DNA of 64,000 bases from Marinobacter sp. JH2 (GCF_004353225.1 NZ_CP037934.1:1302001-1366000), one strand, 5' to 3'. Counted from the stretch's first letter, positions 41,176 through 50,846 are shown. The notes: generated by a model from the sequence alone, not told the origin. Program-made: numbers and translations.

Positions 41176-41278
41176 GTTTGGCGCTCATCAAACCACAGTT
41201 TGGCACCTTAGACACAACTATACTGATTAACTGTGGGTTCTGATCACACCTAAGGCACTTTCTGATTGAAAAAGTGTC
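41176..41278. promoter_or_regulatory. Structured divergent intergenic region (DUF58 / exported protein)
   Basis: This segment holds two GTTTGGC direct repeats (41176 and 41198) and the inverted pair CCACAGTT (41193-41200) / AACTGTGG (41229-41236). It also holds CCTTAG/CTAAGG (41206-41211 and 41250-41255), interleaved with that pair, and an 8-bp hairpin GGCACTTT/AAAGTGTC (41254-41278). A TATACT hexamer at 41219-41224 could be a plus-strand -10. No regulator can be named. Confidence 0.35.
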
Positions 41279-41376
41279 TGACAACCCGAATACTCCGTTA
41301 AAGGGAGCATATCGGCTGAACATAGCATTCTCAGCGACGGCTCTGAACAGACACGGTAACGCACGAGGCACTAGTT

Positions 41377-41991
41377 ATGACTCGCCCATCACTTCTTGCA
41401 GCAACCATTGCAACTACCTTGACCAGCCCCGCTTGGGCCGGCGTACAAGCCATGAGTTCTGATGAGATGGTTGATACCTACGTTAAAGACTCCGCCGTTA
41501 TCGTAGTGCCCAGAAATCAGCAAAAATCCGAAACTGACCGTCAAAAAGTGATTCGTGCCCTGACCATTTCACCAGGTGAGCCGGTGATCACCGAAGCAGA
41601 AGAGGAAGCCTATCGGGAAGCGTTGCAGCGGTATATTGACGATGGCCGAAGAGATGCGTTGTCCGATGCCGAAAAGGAATTTGTGCGCAAAGCACTGCTC
41701 CTCCCCATCGACGAACTCGCAAGCGCGCAACCGCCGGCTGATTTTACACCAAGAACGCTGCCTTTGGTTTTCGGTCAGCAGCCCGAGATTCCGGACGAGC
41801 CGTTCACGCAGACGTTCATGAACGATCAGCTTGGGCTTGGGTTTGACGGGAAAAATTTGAATTTCAGCATTGGCAACCCACCGGGGTTAGATCAGATACA
41901 GGTACCACAAGGGATTAATGAGGGGCCGGTTACTTTAACACCTCGGCCAGGCGGCGGGTTTGATTTATCGATTGCAGTGCCAGACCGTTGA
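41377..41991 (+). CDS. Exported protein of unknown function
   Basis: A 204-residue protein not recognised from any characterised family. It has a signal peptide (about 1-21, cleavage after PAWA). The mature start GVQAMSSDEMVDTYVKDSAVIVV is followed by an acidic helical stretch (about 58-115) and a Pro/Gly-rich C-terminal half with likely beta strands (NLNFSIGNPPG, GGGFDLSIAVPDR). The mature N-terminus loosely resembles the AMDDSMMGDITGQAGVTI head of the exported protein encoded convergently next door. GAGG lies 9 bases upstream of ATG, and a perfect hairpin terminator follows. Confidence 0.7.
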   Translation: MTRPSLLAATIATTLTSPAWAGVQAMSSDEMVDTYVKDSAVIVVPRNQQKSETDRQKVIRALTISPGEPVITEAEEEAYREALQRYIDDGRRDALSDAEKEFVRKALLLPIDELASAQPPADFTPRTLPLVFGQQPEIPDEPFTQTFMNDQLGLGFDGKNLNFSIGNPPGLDQIQVPQGINEGPVTLTPRPGGGFDLSIAVPDR

Positions 41992-42011
41992 TCACTTAGA
42001 TGCAGCTCTAC

Positions 42012-42049
42012 ACGTAAAAACGGCAATCCGCGGGTTGCCGTTTTTACGT
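42012..42049 (+). terminator. Rho-independent terminator of the 41.4-kb exported-protein gene
   Basis: A perfect 15-bp stem (ACGTAAAAACGGCAA with its complement) around the loop TCCGCGGG, with a five-T run in the 3' arm. The symmetry means it could also stop minus-strand transcripts. Confidence 0.85.
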
Positions 42050-42073
42050 TCATGCATTTAATTCAGGCATAAA

Positions 42074-42098
42074 AAACGCCCCGCAGAGCGGAGCGTTT
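42074..42098 (-). terminator. Rho-independent terminator of the DUF6160-like gene
   Basis: On the minus strand AAACGCTCCGC-TCT-GCGGGGCGTTT forms an 11-bp stem with one G-T pair, followed by further Ts. It is 28 bases beyond the stop of the 42.1-42.9-kb gene. Confidence 0.8.
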
Positions 42099-42125
42099 CT
42101 TCACCAGTTAAGCGATCAGATCAGA

Positions 42126-42923
42126 TTAGTGACCGTATACTGCCAGTTTGGTGTTAGAGATGGTCAGGTTATCGAGGGCAACCGAACCAATAGAGGTACC
42201 GCCAATCTCGATCGCACCGATGTTCATGTCCATGGTGATGTCGTTGATATCGATACGTAGAACGTCAGTCGCGGTAGAAGCACCCAAGCCGTTACCTTTG
42301 TATACATCTACGTCGGCAATAGCGAAGTTGTCAGTAAGCGGGTTGCCGGCCTGCTCGAAGAAGGTTCCACCCATGATAGCCATATCCCGGATACCAACGC
42401 CCAAAAACTCGACGTCAAAATCCATATCTACCACGTTAAACGCTACGTCCAACTGCAACTGATCAGTAGCTGTGTCAACACGGATATCGAGCTGAGCCAG
42501 ATTACCGTGACCAGACAGGTTGGAAACAAGAGTCGTGCTTTGGCTTCCGTCAGCGGCAACCAAAGACATAGAGTTAGCGGTCATACCCCAGTCGATCGGA
42601 GCGCCGGAGGTTGAGTGTACAGAGATGAACGCATCACCATCGGCTTCAACGTCAATATCAATATACAAGTCATCCAACAGGTTTGTGCCAGCGCCGCCCG
42701 CCAAACCAGAACCACCAATTTCAATGCCGTTTACAGTAAACGAACCTTCATCCGTATACACGAAGGATCCGATGCTTACTTGGGTTTCCAGCTCGATGGT
42801 CACACCAGCCTGACCGGTGATATCGCCCATCATACTGTCATCCATAGCTTTCAGGTCAGCATTCGCTGCAAAAGGTGCGGCAGCGATAGCGGTTACCAGA
42901 GCAATTTTTTTCAGGCCTTTCAT
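42126..42923 (-). CDS. Exported, very acidic DUF6160-like protein
   Basis: A 265-residue protein with a signal peptide (1-22, ending FAANA) and the family head LKAMDDSMMGDITGQAGVTI. The rest is beta-strand-like repeats rich in Asp, Gly and Ile (IDIDVEADGDAFISV, LRIDINDITMDMNIGAIEIG). Lys and Arg are nearly absent from the mature chain, giving a very low isoelectric point. This suits a secreted or surface beta-sheet protein, possibly calcium-binding. Similar proteins with the M-D-D-x-x-M-x-x-I-T-G-Q-A-G-V head occur in marine gammaproteobacteria without a known role. It has a strong AAGGAG site, its own terminator and a CRP/Vfr-type promoter. Confidence 0.72.
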   Translation of the reverse strand: MKGLKKIALVTAIAAAPFAANADLKAMDDSMMGDITGQAGVTIELETQVSIGSFVYTDEGSFTVNGIEIGGSGLAGGAGTNLLDDLYIDIDVEADGDAFISVHSTSGAPIDWGMTANSMSLVAADGSQSTTLVSNLSGHGNLAQLDIRVDTATDQLQLDVAFNVVDMDFDVEFLGVGIRDMAIMGGTFFEQAGNPLTDNFAIADVDVYKGNGLGASTATDVLRIDINDITMDMNIGAIEIGGTSIGSVALDNLTISNTKLAVYGH

Positions 42924-42999
42924 CTTATTCTCCTTATGAAACTCATCTTGTTTTTATCTGAGCTTTTTATTGGCGTGGAGTTGGATACCCCACGACTTC

Positions 43000-43042
43000 A
43001 TTTAAGATTGTTTTACACTCCGAATCTGTGACCATACTCACA
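43000..43042 (-). promoter_or_regulatory. CRP/Vfr-type class II promoter of the DUF6160-like gene
   Basis: The perfect palindrome TGTGA-CCATAC-TCACA (43027-43042) is an exact CRP/Vfr consensus core. On the minus strand a TTAAAT -10 (43005-43000) predicts a start at 42993, which puts the palindrome centre at -41.5, the standard class II activator position. The untranslated leader would be about 69 nt, with a small CGTGG/CCACG hairpin. Confidence 0.65.
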
Positions 43043-43097
43043 AACCGCTACCTTTCGATTACATTCAGAAACAAACAACGATGAGTTCACATTTTAG

Positions 43098-43676
43098 TCA
43101 GGAAGCATCTTCCTTCGCGTCATAAAACCACTGGAAAGGCTTTGTTTGGGTTACGGGTGCAGCCCAAGCAATATCCCCGCCCTCTACCTCGTACCCAATC
43201 ACTTTATTTCCCGAGACCCCGAGCCGGTGTTCATGTTCTATCACGAGCACTTCGGTCTCATTTTCCTCACTTAGCCGCCCAGTGTAGAGAATTGCTGCAG
43301 CATTGATTTCTCCTTTTCTTGCCACAGATTTGAAAGCAGCCCTATACACGCTAATTTTCGCAGCCGCAGGCATCCCTTCGACCTGACTGTCGAGGTTAAG
43401 TCGCTTTACCGTCTCCCCATCTTTCATGAGCATCCAGGCCACGGGCTCGTTTGGCTCGGAATCCAGAAGCGCCCCTTGATATTCGTCCGTTGCCGTATCA
43501 GATAATCGAATGAGTTGTTGCTGGGCCGTTGCCAGAATGCCCGCCAACTCTACCTCTGAAATTTTGCCATCAGCCAAAGGCCCATGTTCAGGGAGACCTT
43601 GAGCTAATGACACCGAAGCCCCAAGCGTAAAAAGACTGAAGGTTGCGACAAGTGCGTGCTTTTTAATTCCGAACAT
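43098..43676 (-). CDS. Exported protein of unknown function
   Basis: A 192-residue protein of no recognised family. ATG at 43676 places a signal peptide at the N-terminus (MFGIKKHALVATFSLFTLGASVSLA, given as span 1-25); the frame stays open 22 more codons upstream without signal-like character. The mature chain starts QGLPEHGPLADGKISEVE and is mixed helix/strand, with VLVIEHEHRLGVSGNKVIGYEVEGG near residues 145-170. It has no cysteines and no lipobox. It is divergent from pabB. No terminator was seen before the downstream promoter. Confidence 0.65.
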   Translation of the reverse strand: MFGIKKHALVATFSLFTLGASVSLAQGLPEHGPLADGKISEVELAGILATAQQQLIRLSDTATDEYQGALLDSEPNEPVAWMLMKDGETVKRLNLDSQVEGMPAAAKISVYRAAFKSVARKGEINAAAILYTGRLSEENETEVLVIEHEHRLGVSGNKVIGYEVEGGDIAWAAPVTQTKPFQWFYDAKEDAS

Positions 43677-43847
43677 AGTGATACATCCATTATTGTTATG
43701 CAGATTTTCGGTTCGGGGACGTAAAAACAGGTAAAATGCCACGCAGCCCGAACAGCAACGTCGCTTATTAAATCAGCGCGCAGCCTTAGCGGACAATGCA
43801 GATTATGTGCAGCATGTATCATTCTTCCAATTTTTAACGGAGGTAAC

Positions 43848-45239
43848 TTGGCTCTTCCTCTTTGTCAGCCGCTATCCCGAAAACAGTACGAAATACTCTG
43901 TAGCCACGCCTCATGCCAAGATGATTTCGTATTTCTGGGCAGCCCGGCCAACGCTGGAGAGCGCGGTTCTGCCCAAGGGTTTTCAAGCAATGCTGCAGAT
44001 CAGGTCGTGCTGAACGCCACAAACGGTGCAGGAATCGATACCGGGGTTGTGGCTGATCGCATGGATGCCATTCAAGGGCCTTACGCCACAATTCACTTGG
44101 AAGAGCCCGAACACACTAGCCCGTTCACGGGGGGATGGGTTGGCCACATCGCTTACGAGTTTGGCTACGCTCGGGAACCACGCCTGAATCAACTGCAACC
44201 CGAGGGACAATTCCCATTACTCTTTGCCGGCCTCTATCTATGGTTCGCCAGTGAAGACCTGGAATCCGGCAATTGTTACTTATGGGTTCACCCAAAGCTC
44301 TGCGACACCGAACAAGAAAGATTGGCTAATTGGCTAAAAGATGAAGACGGTTCGAATCGCCGAGGTTCCTGGGATATCAGGCGAACCTTCAAGGCCACTC
44401 AAAGCGCAAGTTCGTTCCGCAACAAAGTGCAGCAGGTACGAGATTATATTGAGGCTGGCGATTGTTATCAGGTGAACCTGTCGCAGTCATTTGAAGGTCA
44501 GTACCAAGGCGTACCTTGGACGGGTTTCAGCGCATTAAGCAAAGCGAATCCCACACCTTATGCCGCCTTTTTGAAGCACCGGAACCGTACGATCGTATCC
44601 GTATCGCCCGAACGGTTTTTGGATATCCGAGGGAACCGAGTGGCCACCAGTCCCATTAAAGGCACCCGCCCCCGAGGAACCACCCCCGAACAAGATGCAG
44701 CACTGGCTCAGGAACTACTCGCATCCGAAAAAGATCGTGCTGAAAATCTGATGATTGTCGACTTGCTAAGGAACGATCTGAGCGTGAACGCCCAACCCGG
44801 CTCAGTAAAAGTTGACGAGCTTTTTACGTTGGAAAGCTACGAAAACGTGCACCACTTGGTCAGCCACATCAGGGCGGAACTGAAAGACGGCGTATCACCG
44901 TTGCAGGCATTATTCGATGCCTTCCCCGGCGGATCAATTACCGGTGCGCCTAAAATTCGTGCGATGGAAATCATTCGTGAATTAGAACCTCACTGGCGTG
45001 GGCCCTATTGTGGCTCGGTATTTTATTACGGGTTAGACGGAAAACTTGACAGCAACATCGCTATTCGCACCTTACTCTGCGAGAACGAGCATACGGATGA
45101 AGACGGGCTTGAACATGGCACCATTCGGTGCTGGGGAGGCGGTGGAATCGTTGCGGATTCGGAGCCAGAAGCGGAGTATCAGGAAACGTTGACGAAAGTT
45201 CAGCCCTTAATGAAGTTCCTTGAGGATTTGAAACTCTGA
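43848..45239 (+). CDS. pabB: Aminodeoxychorismate synthase component I
   Basis: Converts chorismate and ammonia to 4-amino-4-deoxychorismate on the way to p-aminobenzoate and folate. The 463 residues match PabB (anthranilate synthase I superfamily): YQVNLSQSF, SPIKGTRPRG (about 266-275), the GGSITGAPKIRAMEIIREL block (about 364-382) and RCWGGGGIVADSEPEAEYQET. The start is TTG, 4 bases after a GGAGG, which is a short spacing. No pabA is nearby, so a shared TrpG or a distant PabA must supply ammonia. Confidence 0.93.
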   Translation: MALPLCQPLSRKQYEILCSHASCQDDFVFLGSPANAGERGSAQGFSSNAADQVVLNATNGAGIDTGVVADRMDAIQGPYATIHLEEPEHTSPFTGGWVGHIAYEFGYAREPRLNQLQPEGQFPLLFAGLYLWFASEDLESGNCYLWVHPKLCDTEQERLANWLKDEDGSNRRGSWDIRRTFKATQSASSFRNKVQQVRDYIEAGDCYQVNLSQSFEGQYQGVPWTGFSALSKANPTPYAAFLKHRNRTIVSVSPERFLDIRGNRVATSPIKGTRPRGTTPEQDAALAQELLASEKDRAENLMIVDLLRNDLSVNAQPGSVKVDELFTLESYENVHHLVSHIRAELKDGVSPLQALFDAFPGGSITGAPKIRAMEIIRELEPHWRGPYCGSVFYYGLDGKLDSNIAIRTLLCENEHTDEDGLEHGTIRCWGGGGIVADSEPEAEYQETLTKVQPLMKFLEDLKL

Positions 45240-45268
45240 CCTGCACCGCCTTCTGGCGGCACAGGTCA
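45237..45268. terminator. Hairpin between convergent pabB and thrH
   Basis: Nested stems TGACCTG/CAGGTCA and CCGCC/GGCGG, separated by a symmetric CA/CA internal loop, with a TTCT loop. It begins at the pabB stop codon. No T-run follows on either strand, so termination may need Rho. Confidence 0.5.
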
Positions 45269-45281
45269 GTCACTTGAGCGA

Positions 45282-45896
45282 TTAAGCGCTGTGCACGGCG
45301 CTGGCCTTCAGGAACTCTTGTTTGAGATCTTCAAAGGTCTGCACCGCTGGGAACTGCGGGAATTCCTCAATCACGTTCTGTGGTGCATGGAACAGAATAC
45401 CGGCCTCGGCCTGCCCCAGCATGGTGGTGTCGTTGTAGGAATCACCGGCTGCAATCACGCGGTAGTTCAGCAATTGGAAAGCACGGACCGACTGGCGCTT
45501 AGGGTCACGCTGACGCAGCAAATAATTGGTGATCTGGCCATTCTCGGCTACTTCCAATTTATGACACAGCAACGCTGGGTAACCCAGTTTCTTCATCAAC
45601 GGCATGGCGAATTCGTAGAAGGTGTCAGACAAGATCACCACCTGGAAACGCTCACGCAACCAATCCAGAAACTCACGGGCACCCGGCAGCGGGTCCAGCA
45701 TTCCGATCACTTCCTGAATGGCCGGCAAACCGTAACCGTGCTCGTCTAGAATACGCAGACGCTGTTTCATCAGCACATCGTAATCAGGAATATCCCGGGT
45801 GGTTGCCTTGAGCTCCTCAATACCGGTTTTTTCTGCAAATGCGATCCAGATTTCCGGGATCAATACGCCCTCAAGGTCAAGACATGCGAGTTCCAC
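45282..45896 (-). CDS. thrH: Bifunctional phosphoserine phosphatase / homoserine phosphotransferase ThrH
   Basis: A HAD-family enzyme that dephosphorylates phosphoserine and can transfer the phosphate to homoserine. GTG at 45896 gives 204 residues starting MELACLDLEG, matching the known ThrH N-terminus. It has a GGAG site 6 bases upstream, whereas ATG codons further upstream would add 6 or 12 unlikely residues. Motif I is DLEG (nucleophile Asp7), motif II is VILSDTFYEF, and motifs III/IV are RDPKRQSV and AAGDSYNDTTML. Convergent with pabB and divergent from cysH, as in Pseudomonas. Confidence 0.95.
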   Translation of the reverse strand: MELACLDLEGVLIPEIWIAFAEKTGIEELKATTRDIPDYDVLMKQRLRILDEHGYGLPAIQEVIGMLDPLPGAREFLDWLRERFQVVILSDTFYEFAMPLMKKLGYPALLCHKLEVAENGQITNYLLRQRDPKRQSVRAFQLLNYRVIAAGDSYNDTTMLGQAEAGILFHAPQNVIEEFPQFPAVQTFEDLKQEFLKASAVHSA

Positions 45897-46105
45897 GACG
45901 GTCTCCTGATTCATTAATTGTTGAGAGAGCACAACCAGCGCTCATCTTTCGTGCGAGTATCATATGAAAAAAGAGGCGCAAATGCATCGGGTATCGGGCT
46001 AGCTCTCCTACCGACAATGCATAAACATATAGATTGTCATTCCTTCAGGTTATGTGGTGTTTGTTGTAGCCTTGGAAAATTCTGTATTACCAATGCTGGA
46101 GCAAC

Positions 46106-46831
46106 ATGACTGATATCGACTCTCTCCGCACGGAACTTGACGGCCAAAGCCCCCGAGCGATTCTAAAAGCCGCCTTGGCACGTTACGACAACATAGCCAT
46201 TTCTTTTAGCGGTGCTGAAGACGTGGTGCTCATCGAAATGGCCCACAAGCTAACGGATAATCTGAGAGTCTTCACGTTAGATACTGGCCGCCTGCACCCC
46301 GAGACTTACGAGTTCATAGAAGAAGTCCGGCAGCATTACGGTATTGAGATCGAAGTGTTGTTCCCGGAGGCCGAGGCCGTTCAGAATCTTGTCAGCAAGA
46401 AGGGCATGTTCAGTTTCTACGAGGATGGCCATTCCGAGTGTTGCGGTATTCGCAAAGTGGCTCCGCTGCGCAAGAAACTGGCCACGGTGGACGCCTGGAT
46501 CACCGGCCAACGTCGTGACCAAAGCCCGGGTACCCGCAACGATGTCCCCGTGGTACAGATTGACGGAGCCTTTTCAACAGACGACAAGTCACTGGTAAAG
46601 TTCAACCCATTGGCAAACTGGAGCTCGAAAGAAGTATGGGACTACATCCGGATGTCGGAAGCCCCTTACAACGCACTTCACGAAAAAGGCTTCATCAGTA
46701 TTGGTTGTCAACCCTGCACCCGCCCCGTATTACCGGGCCAACACGAACGCGAAGGCCGTTGGTGGTGGGAAGAAGCCACCCATAAGGAATGCGGGCTCCA
46801 CGCCGGCAACCTGATTGGCAAATCCGGATAA
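46106..46831 (+). CDS. cysH: Phosphoadenylyl/adenylyl-sulfate reductase, APS-type with Fe-S cysteines
   Basis: Reduces activated sulfate to sulfite with thioredoxin. The 241 residues contain the P-loop-like [10 protein letters not shown] (about 33-42) and the catalytic Cys229 in KECGLH. The Cys pairs ECCGIRK (112-113) and GCQPC (201 and 204) ligate a [4Fe-4S] cluster. These pairs mark the APS-reductase type (bacterial/plant) rather than the cluster-free enterobacterial PAPS reductase. Convergent with cysB, the regulator expected to control it. Confidence 0.94.
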   Translation: MTDIDSLRTELDGQSPRAILKAALARYDNIAISFSGAEDVVLIEMAHKLTDNLRVFTLDTGRLHPETYEFIEEVRQHYGIEIEVLFPEAEAVQNLVSKKGMFSFYEDGHSECCGIRKVAPLRKKLATVDAWITGQRRDQSPGTRNDVPVVQIDGAFSTDDKSLVKFNPLANWSSKEVWDYIRMSEAPYNALHEKGFISIGCQPCTRPVLPGQHEREGRWWWEEATHKECGLHAGNLIGKSG

Positions 46832-46845
46832 TCCAAGCCCAGAAG

Positions 46846-46879
46846 AAAGCCCGCCGGTGCTCCCACAGGCGGGCTTTTT
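46846..46879 (+). terminator. Rho-independent terminator of cysH
   Basis: A 10-bp stem AAAGCCCGCC/GGCGGGCTTT with a 12-nt loop and a T5 run. It sits in the cysH/cysB convergent gap and may also serve cysB weakly. Confidence 0.85.
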
Positions 46880-46890
46880 ATTACTCGCGG

Positions 46891-47928
<1,038 letters not shown>

Positions 47929-48083
47929 TCATTCTTTTTGGGTATACATGAACGCCTATCACTAGTGTAGCTTAATTAACTGCTTTCACAGCTCCACCAG
48001 AGAGTTGCATCTGTTTTACTCTTGACTTGAGCGTGACAAAGCACACAATCGCTTATCGAAGCTATTTATGATTGCGTTGAACC

Positions 48084-50828
48084 ATGCTGTTAAACACCAA
48101 GTTTCTAAGGCCAGCCCCCGATCGTCGAGCGGTTGTAAGAGAGCGCCTGAACACGCTTCTTGAACCCTCTGGCAACAAGAGGCTGAATCTAGTTGTTGCG
48201 CCAGCAGGCTTTGGTAAATCGACACTTGTCAGCCAGTGGTGCGCGCACACCACCTCCCCCATAGCCTGGCTGTCGTTAGATTCCCATGACGACAAACCCG
48301 GGCAGTTTTGGCAGTACCTGATTGGTGCTTTTGAACACGCCGGCTTGATGGGATTAGAAGACGCGAAAAAACAGCTTTCTCAAGCGTCCGGCGAAGACCC
48401 GACGGCTGCGATAACTTGCCTAATTAACACATTAGCGACCGAAGACACGCCTTGGTCGTTAATTCTGGATGACTACCACGTCATTTCTAATGCTGACGTT
48501 CATCGCCAACTCGCATGGTTTATTGATTACCTGCCGCACCGCATGCTGGTCACCCTAGCTTCTCGTACCGAACCGCCTTTACCCTTGGCCCGCTGGCGTG
48601 TCCGCAGACAAGTTCAAGACATTTACCCGAGCTTGCTCGCGTTCTCTGAAGACGAGTGTCTCTCGTTTTTCCGCGACAGTATGGCGATGGATCTGACCGA
48701 ACCGGAAATCCGTGCGATTTGCCGGCGCACGGAAGGCTGGGTGGCTGCGATGCAGTTATCCGCTTTATCCGGAAAAACCAGACAAGAACCGCGAAGTCAA
48801 AGCACTCTTAGTACGCCTGTCGCGGCTGAAGGCAAGCTGATCAGCGATTACGTGTTAACGGAAGTGCTCGAGCAACTGCCCGATGAGGTTACAAGTTTTT
48901 TGTTGGATACGGCCTGCTGCCCCCGGCTGTGCGCGCCTCTCTGCAATGAGATTCTGGAGCGAACAGACAGTGACGAGATGCTTGAATCTTTAGTCACTCA
49001 GAACCTTTTTATTATTCCTCTGGACAATCGTAACGAGTGGTTCCGATACCACGATTTGTTCCGCGAAGCATTACTGCAGCGCGCGCGCATCCTCGATAGT
49101 GAAAAGGCGAACACGCTGCAACGGCGCACCGTAAACTGGCTACTCGATCACGGTCACGTGCAGGAGGCCATTGCCCAGATCGTCAGCAGTGAAGATACTA
49201 AACGATTAGCCCAGGTGCTGGCAGAGCACGGTAACAACCTGATTCACAGCGGCTTTCATTTACCGGTACTGGATTGGCTCAGATACTTGCCTGACGAACA
49301 GGTGCAAGAAAGCCCTCAACTAATGATGCTGAAAGTCTGGGGGTTGTACTTCGCGAATCGTGTTGATGGGTTGGAGCCAGTCCTGATCCAGGTAGAAGAC
49401 TTACTGGATCGGCAGGTCGCCGATTCCCACCCGGATGCTGAAGGCGCGCTGGCAATCCACGCTGAGCTGTCCTTGGTACGTTCGTATCTGGCCCGCAGCC
49501 GAAACGACGAACGAAACGCATCGGACCTCACTCGTCAGGCATTGGAAGATATCGACCACAACCAGATTCCCCTGAAATCCGTTACCTATTACGGATTAGG
49601 GCTGGATTACTTTGGTAAAGGCGAGCTTAACGACGCACAGGAAGCTTTAGAGGCAGCAGTCCGTTTTGGACAGGTGGAGCGAAAGCCCAGCACGGTGCTA
49701 TCCTCCGGCGGCCTGTTGTCCTGGATTCAGTACCATCGAGGCGATACCGATCTTGCGCTTGACACCACTACCCGCATCCGCCGCTGGGTGGATGAGCATT
49801 ACTCAGACCCGAGCCAACCGCAACTCATTTCATGCTGGCAAAATTCGGCGCTGACAGAAATATTCCGGGAACGAAACGAGCTCGAATTAGCGGCCAGTTA
49901 TCTATCGCCGCTGCTTGAACATGTCGAGAACGGAACCGAGCCGGGCCAACACGTGGTTATCCAATACGTGCGCGGTCATTTGGCCTTTAGTGGAGGAAAT
50001 CTGGAAGTAGCGATTGAGGCTCTGGAAGACGCCTTGTTTGTAGGCAAAAAACGCCGTGAGCATATTGTTTTCGAGCCACCGGCCGTCTCTTCCTTGCTAG
50101 CCCGCTGCTATCTGGCCGCGGGAGATCAAGCAAAAGCCATGCGCTGTATTGAACCAGCCATCCGACAACCGGCCAATAACCCGCTGAACCGGGAACAGAA
50201 CCAGATTGCGCTGGCACGAACCCTCATATCCGGAGGGCAATACCGTGGAGCACAAGACACGCTTTCGGTGCTAATCCCTATTGCCGAGCGCAACGCCCAC
50301 AACCGGCACTTGGTTGAAATCCTTCTGGTATATGCCGAGGCCCTGCAGCATGAAGGCCGGACAGACGAGGCCTCGGCCATGTTGGCACGTGCTCTGGATA
50401 AGGCAGAAGATGCGGGCTTTTTGCGGTTGTTCGCTGAGGAATCCAGCACACTGAAACGAGCATTAATGGATTTGCCTCGGCTAAAAACACCGGGCCGCTG
50501 GAATCGAGAGCTGCTGGCCATGCTGGAGCATCAGCAAACCGGCTCCATTGAACACCCTCAGGCCAGCCCCCAAGCTCAGCGTCAGCCACAGGCACAAACG
50601 GCAACTGCAAACTCATCCCTTGTAGAGCCACTTAGCCTGCGTGAGCAAGAAGTTCTTCAGCTGATCAATCTAGGCTTGGCGAATAAGGACATTGCCGTGA
50701 AGATGGCTGTGGCACCCGCTACTGTGAAAGCACACATTCGCAACCTGTACAGCAAGCTAGGTGTGGGCCGCAGAACAGAAGCTCTAGCCAAAGCACGAGA
50801 GCTCGGTTTATTGGACGAGTCACTCTAA
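48084..50828 (+). CDS. MalT-type LuxR-family ATP-dependent transcriptional regulator
   Basis: A 914-residue STAND ATPase regulator. Walker A is APAGFGKST (39-47), Walker B is WSLILDDYHVI (about 129-139), and the winged-helix domain covers about 250-345. A long TPR-like helical region (about 350-830) and a C-terminal LuxR helix-turn-helix (LSLREQEVLQLINLGLANKDIA, about 848-869, then VKAHIRNLYSKL) complete it. The Ala/Gln-rich linker QASPQAQRQPQAQ precedes the DNA-binding domain. No maltose genes are nearby, and the inducer is unknown. A similar gene follows pabB-thrH-cysH-cysB in Pseudomonas. The ribosome site is weak. Confidence 0.88.
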   Translation: MLLNTKFLRPAPDRRAVVRERLNTLLEPSGNKRLNLVVAPAGFGKSTLVSQWCAHTTSPIAWLSLDSHDDKPGQFWQYLIGAFEHAGLMGLEDAKKQLSQASGEDPTAAITCLINTLATEDTPWSLILDDYHVISNADVHRQLAWFIDYLPHRMLVTLASRTEPPLPLARWRVRRQVQDIYPSLLAFSEDECLSFFRDSMAMDLTEPEIRAICRRTEGWVAAMQLSALSGKTRQEPRSQSTLSTPVAAEGKLISDYVLTEVLEQLPDEVTSFLLDTACCPRLCAPLCNEILERTDSDEMLESLVTQNLFIIPLDNRNEWFRYHDLFREALLQRARILDSEKANTLQRRTVNWLLDHGHVQEAIAQIVSSEDTKRLAQVLAEHGNNLIHSGFHLPVLDWLRYLPDEQVQESPQLMMLKVWGLYFANRVDGLEPVLIQVEDLLDRQVADSHPDAEGALAIHAELSLVRSYLARSRNDERNASDLTRQALEDIDHNQIPLKSVTYYGLGLDYFGKGELNDAQEALEAAVRFGQVERKPSTVLSSGGLLSWIQYHRGDTDLALDTTTRIRRWVDEHYSDPSQPQLISCWQNSALTEIFRERNELELAASYLSPLLEHVENGTEPGQHVVIQYVRGHLAFSGGNLEVAIEALEDALFVGKKRREHIVFEPPAVSSLLARCYLAAGDQAKAMRCIEPAIRQPANNPLNREQNQIALARTLISGGQYRGAQDTLSVLIPIAERNAHNRHLVEILLVYAEALQHEGRTDEASAMLARALDKAEDAGFLRLFAEESSTLKRALMDLPRLKTPGRWNRELLAMLEHQQTGSIEHPQASPQAQRQPQAQTATANSSLVEPLSLREQEVLQLINLGLANKDIAVKMAVAPATVKAHIRNLYSKLGVGRRTEALAKARELGLLDESL

Positions 50829-50830
50829 AG

Positions 50831-50846
50831 TGTGACTTGCGTCACA
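50831..50846 (+). promoter_or_regulatory. Exact CRP/Vfr-type site downstream of the MalT-type gene
   Basis: TGTGA-CTTGCG-TCACA lies 3 bases after the stop codon, extended to AAAGTGTGAC/GTCACACTTT (50827-50836 and 50841-50850). It is upstream of an ORF-free segment that ends in a strong terminator. The same palindrome could fold as a weak terminator (10-bp stem, TTGC loop, short T-run), so both readings stand. Confidence 0.5.

Noticed and set aside
48032..48047. A CRP-like sequence (CGTGA-N6-ACACA) upstream of the MalT-type gene.
   Set aside because: It has only 8 of 10 core bases and is too close to the start codon for standard activation geometry.
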